In this document: positions 33,024-40,719 of the stretch, piece by piece
Position numbering within the stretch: the stretch's first letter is position 1
How the letters are laid out: each line of letters begins with the position of its first letter
Origin: Catellatospora methionotrophica
Lineage (GTDB): Bacteria; Actinomycetota; Actinomycetes; Mycobacteriales; Micromonosporaceae
Reading direction: 5' to 3'
Assembly (NCBI RefSeq): GCF_011297335.1
Contig: NZ_JAAOTJ010000001.1
Span: 620,001 to 684,000 of the forward strand
DNA length: 64,000 nucleotides
Notes under the pieces: generated by a model
Databases searched by the model: none
Told to the model about the DNA's origin: nothing
The model's input: the letters and a program-made list of their open reading frames with translations, nothing else
Made by a program: the position numbers and the translations under genes

Positions 33024-33911
33024 TCAGCCGGCTCGGACGATCTCGCGGGCCCGGGGCAGCGCCGCCGTCGCCAGCCGCGCCCTGGTGTCCACCGCGGACT
33101 GCTGCTCGCGCGTGACGACCTCGGCGTAGTGCCGGTCGAGCGAGGCGACGGACGCCGCCATGCCGGAGTCGACGGCGCAGGTCGCCTCGGCCACGGCGAT
33201 CTCGACCTCGCGGGCGAACGCGCCGGGCGTGGTGCTGTCGGGGACCGCGGCCCGCGCGTCGTCCGGTGTCGCGTACGCGAATCCGCGACCGCGCATGCAG
33301 GCGCTCCAGGCGTGCAGGGCGACGGTGTACGCCGGGTCGGCCGTCACCAGGCCGACGCGCGCCCCGCCGAGCCCGTCGGTGACCCGTTTGGCCTGGTACC
33401 AGGCCCGCACATCGCCGTATAGGCGCTGCTCGGCCAGCGATACGCAACTGGTGTCGCTGCGCTTGACCTCCATGCCGTTGGGCAACGTGGCGACCAGGTC
33501 GCCGGAGCCGCCCGGCTTGCCGTTGAGCGCCATCAGGAACGCCGAACGCCGCGCCGGTGACAGCCCGCGCAGGTAGCCGCTGTACGGGTCGCCCGGTTGC
33601 GGCTCGTCGAAGCGGCGCTGGAGTTCGCTGCCGAAGCCGTGCCGCCGGGCCCAGTCGACGTCGTCCAGGACGTACGGGAAGTCGCGCAGTTCGGGCACCG
33701 GGTTGCGCGGTTGGGGCCAGTACGAGAAACCGCGGTCGTCCAGGCACTGACCGATCAGGATCTGCTCGGCGGCGTGCAGCAACTCGGCCTGGTCGCCCGG
33801 CACTACGCTCTGCGGGCGGGGTGCGGCCGCGCCCTGCGAGGTGACCGCGACGATGCCCCCGAGGGCGACCACTGCGGCGGCTGACGCGATCCATCGCCAC
33901 GACTTCGACAT
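33024..33911 (-). CDS. Secreted or membrane-anchored hypothetical protein
   Basis: A 295-residue protein with one N-terminal membrane segment or signal (WIASAAAVVALGGIVAVTS). The outer part is helical and contains four Cys in spaced motifs (IGQCLDDRGFSYWP, DTSCVSL, WSACMRGRGFAY, ATCAVD). The repeated C-x5-6-G-F-x-Y pattern suggests two related halves with paired disulphides. It resembles a class of actinobacterial extracytoplasmic proteins of unknown function. GGGGAG five bases before the ATG at 33911 fixes the start. Confidence 0.65.
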   Translation of the reverse strand: MSKSWRWIASAAAVVALGGIVAVTSQGAAAPRPQSVVPGDQAELLHAAEQILIGQCLDDRGFSYWPQPRNPVPELRDFPYVLDDVDWARRHGFGSELQRRFDEPQPGDPYSGYLRGLSPARRSAFLMALNGKPGGSGDLVATLPNGMEVKRSDTSCVSLAEQRLYGDVRAWYQAKRVTDGLGGARVGLVTADPAYTVALHAWSACMRGRGFAYATPDDARAAVPDSTTPGAFAREVEIAVAEATCAVDSGMAASVASLDRHYAEVVTREQQSAVDTRARLATAALPRAREIVRAG

Positions 33912-34019
33912 CACTACTCCCCGTGCCCCGTGTTCGCCGGCCCCGGTGGGGCGGCTGGCACGGACAGCGTGCCGCCGTGACACGGTGCACCGGGGCTTCG
34001 CCGACCCCTTCCGGATCGC

Positions 34020-36320
34020 TCAGGCGTCGGCGGTGGTGACCGGTGTCTGGCGAGTCCGGAAACCGGACCGGACTGGACCGGACTCCGGCGACCCGGCGGG
34101 AGCGGCGATGGGCAGCCGGCAGCGCACCACGGTGCCGTGCGGTGTGGCGGCGGCGAAGACGGCCCGGCCGCCGAGTTCGAGGCAGCGCTCGCGGATGCTC
34201 GTCACACCCACGCCAGGCCGGTAGTCCGGGGCCATGCCGCGCCCGTCGTCGGTGACCTCGATGTGCAGGTCACCGTCGCGCCACACCCGCACCGCGCAGT
34301 TGTCGGCGGCGGCGTGCCGGACGACGTTGGTGAGCGCCTCGGACACGATCCGGTAGGCGGCGACCTCCACCGCCGCCGGGATCGCGTCGGTCCCGATCGC
34401 GCAGTCGAGGCGGGTACGCACGCCGCCGCCGAGCCGGTCGACGAGTTCGCGCAGGGCGGCGGGCAGCCCGAGGTGGTCCAGCACGGTGGGGCGCAGACCG
34501 TCGATGATCTGCCGGATGTCGCCGACGGCGGCGCGGTGGATGTCGGCGAGGTCGGCGAGGATGCGCTCGGCGGCGGCCGGGTCGGTGCCGATGAGTGAGC
34601 GGCTCAGTTCCAGGCGCATCGAGGCGGACGCGAGCGTCGGGCCGAGTCCGTCGTGGATCTCCCGGCGCAGGCGGCGGCGCTCCTCTTCCAGAACGGTCAC
34701 GGTGCCCTCCAGCGCCCGCTGGAGGCGGGCTGCCAGCAGCAGGCTGTAGGCGGTCGCACCGGCCTGGCGGGCGAGGCCGCTGAGCAGTCTGCGGTCGGCG
34801 GACCCGAAGGGCTCCCGGTCGGGCCCCGGGTCGAGCACGAGGCGGCCGATGGGTTCGCCGTCGTGGACGAGGTCGAGCCGGGTGGCGGTGGGCCCGGCCA
34901 CGCCGTGGCTGCTGGAGGGCAGCGCGAGTCCGGGCACCTCGATGGCGGCGTGGGTCAGGCGCAGGGCGTGCACCAGGGTCGCGACGAGCTGGTGCAGTGC
35001 CGTCTCGGCGGAGTGCGCCGACTCCAGCCGCTGCCCGAGCTGGCGCAGCACCTCGTACGGGTCCTCGCGCTGGCCGTAGACGAGGCGGCTGACGACGCGG
35101 CGCAGCCCGGACCGCGCGGCGGTGAAGGACAGCGCGACGACCACGACCAGCAGCACGGGCACCGGTTCGAGCCGGGTGTCGAAGGCGTGGCCGAGCAGGG
35201 CGGCGGCACCGAGGTACGCGCCGATGAGGGTGACCGTGACCAGCCCGTGGACCAGCGAGCGGCGCAGGATGAGCTGGATGTCCCAGAGCCGGTAGCGCAG
35301 CACGGCGGCGGCGAGCAGCAGCAGGGCGGGCAGCCAGACGATGGTCAGGTACTCCCACGGGATCGCGGGGTGCCCGAGCAGCTGTTCGGGGATCTTGCCG
35401 AACAGGAGGTAGCCCCCGGCGAGGATGCCGAGGCCGTAGCTGACCAGGCGCATCCGCTGCCGGGCCTGCGCGTCCGGGGCGAGCAGGTAGCTGGTGACGA
35501 CGGCGGCGAGCACGAGGACGGGGAACAGCGCGGCGGCGGGCACGGATACGCCGATGAGGGTCCAGGTGTGGCGCAGCCCCTGCTCGGTGGGCAGCCGCAC
35601 GGCCAGGACGACGCCGTACGCGGCGAAGGGCAACGCGTAGCCGAGGGCGAACAGCCACGGCCTGCGGCGCAGCAGCGGCCAGGTCTGCGGGAACGAGATG
35701 GCGAAGTGGAGCAGGCACGCCCACAGGACGCAGTTGACCATCTCGGCCACGGTGGTGACCCAGAGCCGGCCGGTGGCGATCTCGATGGCCTGGGTGCCGT
35801 ACAGATGCGAGGCGTACCCGGCGAACTGGGTCACCGCGACGAGGTAGAGGGTGATCGCGGCCGGGTCGCGGGGGCGTCTGGCCAGTACGAGCGCGGACAG
35901 CAGGGCCAGGAACACGATGTAGGGCAGGGTCTCGGCGTTGCCGGCGGCGAGCCGCGCGAGCGGGTAGTCGGTGAGGGTGACGGGCACGTCGACGCGGTGC
36001 CCGCCGCGCTCGACGGTGTAGACGACGGTGTCGCCGATGGACGGTGGCCGGTCGGCCAGGGACCCGGCGGCCAGCGGGCGGCCGCCGACGGCCACGACGA
36101 CGTCGCCCGCCCGCAGGGAGGTGCCGGCACCGGCGGCGACGGTCAGCACGATGCCGTCGGTGTGCCAGGCCCGGGAGTCGGTGTTGGTGGAGGTGCCGTC
36201 GGAGGGGTGCCCGGCACGGGCGGCCCACAGCCAGCCGAGGGCCAGCAGTGCGAACAGGACCGCGAGGACCAGGCGCGTGATCCAGGCGCGGCTGGCGGGG
36301 GGCGCGACCACGGCTGTCAT
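34020..36320 (-). CDS. Sensor histidine kinase with N-terminal PDZ domain
   Basis: A 766-residue NarL-family kinase. After one membrane helix (about 14-33) comes a PDZ-like domain (about 51-117, with LRAGDVVVAVGGRPL) outside the membrane, then about eight further helices (120-400), a GAF-like stretch, the HisKA_3 motif RREIHDGLGPTLASASMRLE and an ATP domain with VTDDGRGMAPDYRPGVG. PDZ sensors can bind exposed C-termini of misfolded or processed proteins, so envelope stress is a reasonable guess. The ATG at 36320 has GGAG four bases upstream. It is divergent from the response regulator at 36425, its probable partner. Confidence 0.88.
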   Translation of the reverse strand: MTAVVAPPASRAWITRLVLAVLFALLALGWLWAARAGHPSDGTSTNTDSRAWHTDGIVLTVAAGAGTSLRAGDVVVAVGGRPLAAGSLADRPPSIGDTVVYTVERGGHRVDVPVTLTDYPLARLAAGNAETLPYIVFLALLSALVLARRPRDPAAITLYLVAVTQFAGYASHLYGTQAIEIATGRLWVTTVAEMVNCVLWACLLHFAISFPQTWPLLRRRPWLFALGYALPFAAYGVVLAVRLPTEQGLRHTWTLIGVSVPAAALFPVLVLAAVVTSYLLAPDAQARQRMRLVSYGLGILAGGYLLFGKIPEQLLGHPAIPWEYLTIVWLPALLLLAAAVLRYRLWDIQLILRRSLVHGLVTVTLIGAYLGAAALLGHAFDTRLEPVPVLLVVVVALSFTAARSGLRRVVSRLVYGQREDPYEVLRQLGQRLESAHSAETALHQLVATLVHALRLTHAAIEVPGLALPSSSHGVAGPTATRLDLVHDGEPIGRLVLDPGPDREPFGSADRRLLSGLARQAGATAYSLLLAARLQRALEGTVTVLEEERRRLRREIHDGLGPTLASASMRLELSRSLIGTDPAAAERILADLADIHRAAVGDIRQIIDGLRPTVLDHLGLPAALRELVDRLGGGVRTRLDCAIGTDAIPAAVEVAAYRIVSEALTNVVRHAAADNCAVRVWRDGDLHIEVTDDGRGMAPDYRPGVGVTSIRERCLELGGRAVFAAATPHGTVVRCRLPIAAPAGSPESGPVRSGFRTRQTPVTTADA

Positions 36321-36424
36321 CGGTCTCCATGCAGGTGCTGTCCCGGGACGGCCGACCCATTGACGCCGGGACGGCGGTGAACGCATGGTGGTGCAGGTCC
36401 CCCAGTGCCGACCAGGAGGGTACC

Positions 36425-37099
36425 TTGCAGGAGCAGGATCCGGCCGTACCGCCCCTGGGCGTGCTGGTCGCCGACGACCACCCGATCTTCCTCGCCGGGA
36501 TGCGGCAACTGCTGGAGGTCTACCCGGGACTGACCTGCGTCGCGGCGGTGACGTCGGGGTCCGACGCGGTGCGGCAGGTGGTGGTGCGGCGTCCGGATGT
36601 GGCCGTGCTGGACCTGGACATGCCCGATCTGTCGGGAGTGGAGGTCGTCCGCGCGATCGCGGAGCAGGCGCCCGACGTCGGGGTGCTGATGCTGACGATG
36701 CACGGCGACGACGAGTCGGTGTTCGCGGCGCTGCGCGCCGGTGCCCGCGGCTACCTGCTCAAGGGCGCGACACCGGACGAGGTCGTGGCGGCGATCCGGT
36801 CGGTGGCGTCCGGCGGGGCGGTGTTCGGGCCGAGCATCGCCGCGCGCCTGGTCGAGTACTTCGCGGCGCGCCCGCCCGTGGCTCCGGCCGTGGCGGCGCT
36901 GCCGGAGCTCACCGACCGGGAACGGGAGATCCTGGCCCACCTCGCCGACGGCGAGGCGAACGCGACCATCGCCGCGCGGCTGTTCCTGAGCCCGAAGACG
37001 GTACGCAACCACGTGTCGAACATCTTCACCAAGCTGCACGTCGCCGACCGTCACGCCGCGGCCCGCCGCGCCCGCGAGGCCGGTCTCGGCCGCCCCTGA
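36425..37099 (+). CDS. NarL/LuxR-family response regulator with a TTG start
   Basis: A 224-residue regulator: receiver with VADDHPIF, phosphoacceptor Asp in VLDLDMPDLSG, LTMHG and YLLKGA, then a LuxR DNA-binding domain (LTDREREILAHLADGEANATIAARL). An AGGAGGG site lies 5 bases before the TTG at 36425, and the coding pattern begins there. The upstream ATG at 36329 would place 32 extra residues over the kinase promoter and is less likely. Divergent pairing with the PDZ kinase, 105 bases away, suggests joint autoregulation from the shared intergenic region. Confidence 0.9.
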   Translation: MQEQDPAVPPLGVLVADDHPIFLAGMRQLLEVYPGLTCVAAVTSGSDAVRQVVVRRPDVAVLDLDMPDLSGVEVVRAIAEQAPDVGVLMLTMHGDDESVFAALRAGARGYLLKGATPDEVVAAIRSVASGGAVFGPSIAARLVEYFAARPPVAPAVAALPELTDREREILAHLADGEANATIAARLFLSPKTVRNHVSNIFTKLHVADRHAAARRAREAGLGRP

Positions 37100-37190
37100 C
37101 AGATGCGCCCCGCACACCGGTGCGCCTTCGCCCGGCAAGCCGTCTCCGGCCTGGCACGTACCGTGGTGGCCTGACCCTGGACCAGCGCCG

Positions 37191-37745
37191 ATGACCACGC
37201 GCCGCCCGGCCAACCGCGGGCCGGGCGCGGCCGTGGAGAACCGTCTCGCCCTGGTCGCCGCGGCTGCCGAGGTGTTCGCGGAGCAGGGCATCGACGCGCC
37301 GCTCAACGCCGTGGCCAAGCGCGCCGGGGTCGGGCAGGGGGTGCTGTACCGGCACTTCCCCGACCGGGTGAGTCTGGCGCTGGCGGCGTTCGGCACGAAC
37401 GTCGCCGAGATCGAGGCGCTGGCGGCCGAGCCCGGCTGCGGCGTCGACGACCTGTGCGCCGCGCTGACCCGGCAGATGATCGACTCGGTGGCGTTCGTCG
37501 ACCTGGTGACCAGCGCCGACCGCGATCCCCGGCTGGAGGCGATCCACGACCGGGTGCGTACGGCGCTGGTGGGGGCCGTCGACCGGGCCCGTCAGGAGCA
37601 GGTGCTCCGCCCGGCGGTGGACGTCGACGACGTGATGCTGGCCGTGGGCATGATCGCTTCGCTGGTGGCGAAGGTGCCCGAGACCGAGCGGCGGACGACC
37701 GCCGAGGCGGCCTGGTCGCTGCTCGACCGCGGGCTGCGTCCCTGA
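37191..37745 (+). CDS. TetR-family transcriptional regulator
   Basis: A 184-residue TetR-type repressor. The N-terminal helix-turn-helix spans about 15-62 (ALVAAAAEVFAEQGIDAPLN, VAKRAGVGQGVLYRHFPDR). The ligand-binding half is short and ends in a conserved-looking DVDDVMLAVGMIASLVAK helix similar to the TetR_C SbtR-like group. Usually such proteins repress a nearby exporter or enzyme; the next gene is the IS-disrupted pseudogene, so its natural target may be lost or distant. Confidence 0.85.
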   Translation: MTTRRPANRGPGAAVENRLALVAAAAEVFAEQGIDAPLNAVAKRAGVGQGVLYRHFPDRVSLALAAFGTNVAEIEALAAEPGCGVDDLCAALTRQMIDSVAFVDLVTSADRDPRLEAIHDRVRTALVGAVDRARQEQVLRPAVDVDDVMLAVGMIASLVAKVPETERRTTAEAAWSLLDRGLRP

Positions 37746-38070
37746 CCCGATCGCCTTACCTGATCAGGTCGCGCGTCCTCCTTGCGCTGGCGGCTGCTGG
37801 AGCCTGTCCGGCGAGGCGGCGCTGCTCGACGCGGCCGGCAAGCAGGTCACCCGGGACCAGATCGCACCGTGCATGAACGGCGACCGGGAGAAGGACCTCG
37901 CCTGCCTGGCCGAGAAGAACTTCCACTTCACGGTGACGTACCAGCCGGGCAGCCGCTACCAATGTTGTCCGCAGTGCTCCGGCCTTCAGGCCGGGGGTGA
38001 AGCGGACTTGCCCGCGTAGCGGGACAGGAACAGCCGATTCGCCGTCGAGGCGGACCGGCGTCTGCCTGGA

Positions 38071-38487
38071 TCAGGCCGGCCGGTTCTGCTGCTCGATGTA
38101 CTGCCGTAGGACGCTGATCGGTGCCCCACCGACCGACCCTGCGAAGTATGAGCCAGACCAGAGCTTGTTCGCCCGGTAGTAGTGCCGTGCGAGGTCGGGG
38201 AATTCTTGGCGTAGGCGGCGGGAGGAGACGCCTTTGAGGCTGTTGACCAGCCGGGCCACGGCGACCTTGGGTGGGTGGTTGACCAGTAGATGCACGTGGT
38301 TGATGTCGCCGTTGAACTCGATCAGCTCGGCTTCGAAGTCGGCGCAGACGTCGCGCATGATCTGTTCCATCCTGGACAGGTGCCGGGTGGCGAACACCTG
38401 GTGCCTGAACTTGGTCACGAAAACCAAGTGCACATGCATCGCGAACACGCAGTGCCTGCCGGTACGGATGCCTTCGAGATCAGCCAT
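38071..38487 (-). CDS. tnpA: TnpA, Y1 HUH single-strand transposase
   Basis: A 138-residue IS200/IS605 Y1 transposase that cuts and joins single-stranded transposon ends. The metal-binding HUH motif is HVHLLV (near residue 65), and the nucleophilic Tyr lies in the C-terminal helix PISVLRQYIEQQNR. HCVFAMHVHLVFVTKFRHQV at the start is the family-typical first strand. It is full length and divergent from tnpB, with 19 bases between the starts. A TATCAT hexamer 8 bases upstream of the ATG suggests a leaderless or near-leaderless transcript. Confidence 0.95.
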   Translation of the reverse strand: MADLEGIRTGRHCVFAMHVHLVFVTKFRHQVFATRHLSRMEQIMRDVCADFEAELIEFNGDINHVHLLVNHPPKVAVARLVNSLKGVSSRRLRQEFPDLARHYYRANKLWSGSYFAGSVGGAPISVLRQYIEQQNRPA

Positions 38488-38506
38488 AGACCAACATGAT
38501 AGTTTG

Positions 38507-39748
38507 GTGTTCGTGCAGCTGCGTTACAACTTCCGTGTCTACCCGACGCCCGGCCAGCAGATCGAGCTGGCGAAGGCGTTCGGGTGTGCGCGGGTGGTGT
38601 TCAACGACGGGCTGCGGCTGCGTCAGCAGGCCCGCGAGCAGGGCGAGACATACATGACAGACGCGGAGCTGTCACGCCGTGTGATCACCGAGGCCAAGCA
38701 GACCGAGGCGCGGGCGTGGCTCGCACAGGTGTCGGCCGTGGTGTTGCAGCAGGCCCTGGCGGACCTGAACACCGCATACCGTAACTTCTTCTCCTCGGTC
38801 ACCGGCAGGCGCAAGGGTCGCAAGGTCGGGCCGCCGAGGTTCCGATCGCGCAAGGACAACCGGCAGGCCATCCGGTTCACCAAGAACTCCCGGTTCAGGG
38901 TCTGCGACAACGGCCGCCTGCGCCTGCCGAAGATAGGCGACCTGCGGGTGCGCTGGTCAAGAAGCCTGCCGTGCGACCCGTCGTCGGTGACGGTCATCCG
39001 CGACGCGGCGGGCCGGTACTTCGCCTCGTTCGTCGTGACCGCAGGCGCAGACCAGACCCTGCCGCCGGTCGCCTGCGAGGTCGGCATCGATCTGGGCCTG
39101 ACCCACTTCGCCGTCCTGTCCGACGGCACGAAGGTCACCGCGCCGAAGTTCCTACGGCGGGCCGCCCGCAAGCTCAGAAGGCTGCAACAGGCACTGTCCC
39201 GCAAGCAGAAGGGCTCGGCCAATCGCCGCAAGGCCGTGGTGAAGGTCGCGGTCGCTCACGCGCGGGTGGCCGACACCCGGCGGGACTGGCAGCACAAGCT
39301 GTCCACGACGATCATCCGCGACAACCAAGCGGTGTACGTCGAGGACCTGTGCGTTGTCGGTCTCGGCCGGACCCGGCTGGCCAAGAGCGTCCACGACGCG
39401 GGATGGGCCGGCTTCACCGGCATGCTGGAGTACAAGGCCGCCCGGTACGGGCGCACCTTCGCCAGGATCGACCGGTTCGCGCCCACGTCGCGGACCTGTT
39501 CGGCGTGCGGCCGGGTCGACGGACCCAAACCGCTGTCGGTCCGGTCGTGGACCTGCCCGTGTGGGACGGTCCACGACCGCGACGTCAACGCGGCGATCAA
39601 CGTGTTGGCCCGGGGACGCCGGGACAACTCAAACGCCTGTGGAGCGCAGGTAAGACCGGCATCCGTGTCGGCACCGCGCCGGGAAGCAGGAATCCACCCG
39701 GACGCCGCGCGGTCCACGCGCAGCGTGGAGGGAATCTCCGTCCTTTAG
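38507..39748 (+). CDS. tnpB: TnpB RNA-guided nuclease
   Basis: A 413-residue TnpB of the OrfB/IS605 family, the ancestor group of Cas12. The RuvC triad is complete: Asp in GIDLGLTHFAVLSDG, Glu in YVEDLCV and Asp in HDRDVNAAINVL. A zinc ribbon (TCSACGRV ... WTCPCG) separates the last two. The N-terminal part has RYNFRVYPTPGQQ and NDGLRLRQQAREQ. Start is GTG at 38507, or 38513 two codons later. In related elements TnpB with an omega-RNA from the right end cuts the empty donor site and helps the element persist. Confidence 0.93.
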   Translation: MFVQLRYNFRVYPTPGQQIELAKAFGCARVVFNDGLRLRQQAREQGETYMTDAELSRRVITEAKQTEARAWLAQVSAVVLQQALADLNTAYRNFFSSVTGRRKGRKVGPPRFRSRKDNRQAIRFTKNSRFRVCDNGRLRLPKIGDLRVRWSRSLPCDPSSVTVIRDAAGRYFASFVVTAGADQTLPPVACEVGIDLGLTHFAVLSDGTKVTAPKFLRRAARKLRRLQQALSRKQKGSANRRKAVVKVAVAHARVADTRRDWQHKLSTTIIRDNQAVYVEDLCVVGLGRTRLAKSVHDAGWAGFTGMLEYKAARYGRTFARIDRFAPTSRTCSACGRVDGPKPLSVRSWTCPCGTVHDRDVNAAINVLARGRRDNSNACGAQVRPASVSAPRREAGIHPDAARSTRSVEGISVL

Positions 39749-39765
39749 GGCAGAGAGATCGTCAA
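39600..39765 (+). ncRNA. Predicted omega-RNA (reRNA) region at the right end of the element
   Basis: In characterised TnpB elements the guide RNA overlaps the 3' end of tnpB and ends at the transposon right end, with the guide taken from flanking DNA. Here the last 150 bases of tnpB and the right end carry the expected hairpins (39713-39729 and 39736-39755). The 5' limit is only a guess. The guide would be the flank starting at about 39766. Confidence 0.45.
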
Positions 39766-39972
39766 TGGACCTTCCAGTGGCTGGAGTTGGCGGCGTACCT
39801 GCTGCTCGCCGCACTGCTGTCCGGGCTCCTCTTCTGCCGCATCAGGCGCGGCTAGGACGGCACCCGGATCGTGCCGGTCGGTCCCGCCCCGATCGGCACG
39901 ATCCGTCCACCCGGCGCGGCGCCTCGGTCCATCCGATCAGACGGCCACGGTCACCGCGTAGAGTCTGCGCGC

Positions 39973-40692
39973 ATGGCCGACCGCGACGCTGCCACATCGG
40001 ACCTGCGCAGCGCCGTGGAGCGCCTGTATGAGGCCATGGCTGGCCATCCCCGGCCCGGCAGCATCGCCTTCTGCGACCACTGCGTCAGCCCCGAGGAGAA
40101 CGCCCGGCTCCTGCGGGTGCCGTTACGGCAGCTCACCGCCGACGACCTGGGTCGCTACGCCTGGAAGTCCATGGGCACCTGGGGCGACGAGGCAGACTTC
40201 CGGCACTTCCTGCCACGGCTGCTCGACCTGGTCGTGACCGGGCAGCTCGACTACCTGAGCGGCCCCGACAGGCTGATCCATAAGACGACGGTGTCCGGCT
40301 TGTCCGCCGAGGAGAGCGCAGTGGTCAAGCGCCTGCTGGACGCCTGGTGGGCGGTGACCCTGACTCGCTACCCTGCCCCGCACACGGCGTTCACCGTGCT
40401 CGAAGCCCTCTCGGCAGCCGCCGACGATCCCGCGCCGTACCTTGCCGTGTTCGAGCAGGCCACCGGGCAGGCGCACGCCCAGCACCTGGCCGACCTGGTC
40501 GGCGACTGGGCGTACACCTCCGCACGGGACGACGCCTGGTCACGCTCGATCGAACGGTGGATGACGAGTCCCACCCCGGCTCGACTGCTGGAAGCGGCGA
40601 CCCTCGCGGCCGACACGCCCCAGGTGGCGGCTGCCCTGTCCGAGGCGTACGAGCACGCGAGCATGATCTACGAGTGCCACCGGCAAAGGTGA
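39973..40692 (+). CDS. Hypothetical helical protein
   Basis: A 239-residue soluble protein with no signal peptide. It begins MADRDAATSDLRSAVERLYEA and contains FCDHCVSPEENARLL, a possible metal-binding Cys/His pair (C-x2-H-C), then LRQLTADDLGRYAWKSMGTW and FLPRLLDLV. I have seen this arrangement in actinobacterial proteins of unknown function but cannot name a domain. It is convergent with the HEAT-like gene. The ATG at 39973 fits the start of coding bias after the intergenic stretch. Confidence 0.65.
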   Translation: MADRDAATSDLRSAVERLYEAMAGHPRPGSIAFCDHCVSPEENARLLRVPLRQLTADDLGRYAWKSMGTWGDEADFRHFLPRLLDLVVTGQLDYLSGPDRLIHKTTVSGLSAEESAVVKRLLDAWWAVTLTRYPAPHTAFTVLEALSAAADDPAPYLAVFEQATGQAHAQHLADLVGDWAYTSARDDAWSRSIERWMTSPTPARLLEAATLAADTPQVAAALSEAYEHASMIYECHRQR

Positions 40693-40719
40693 CGCCCGGC
40701 GTCGGACGCGGCGCGCGGG

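Larger units (their letters stand above)
37960..39765. mobile_element. IS200/IS605-family insertion sequence with tnpA and tnpB
   Basis: About 1.8 kb. The left end has a subterminal hairpin (CCGGCCT 37979-37985 with AGGCCGG 37988-37994). The right end has two hairpins (39713-39719 with 39723-39729, and an imperfect one 39736-39744 with 39747-39755) just before GTCAA. There are no terminal inverted repeats and no target duplication, as expected for the family. CAATG occurs at both junctions (37960-37964 and 39763-39767), so the exact ends are uncertain by up to five bases. Both genes look intact, which suggests a recent insertion. Confidence 0.85.
37760..39855 (+). pseudogene. Small secreted/membrane-protein gene split by the IS200/IS605 insertion
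   Basis: The left part (open in one frame from about 37783 to 37959) encodes CWSLSGEAALLDAAGKQ then DREKDLACLAEKNFHFTV and ends PGSRY. The right part (39766-39855) encodes WTFQWLELAAYLLLAALLSG followed by LLFCRIRRG and a stop: a C-terminal membrane helix and basic tail. The two join in frame across the element. Before 37783 a signal-like LIRSRVLLALAAAGA lies in the neighbouring frame and no normal start codon is found, so the 5' end may also carry a frameshift. Product unknown. Confidence 0.7.

Noticed and set aside
37960-39767. Five-base target duplication (CAATG) at the IS ends
   Set aside because: IS200/IS605 elements do not duplicate their target; the shared CAATG is better read as similarity between target and right-end cleavage sequence.
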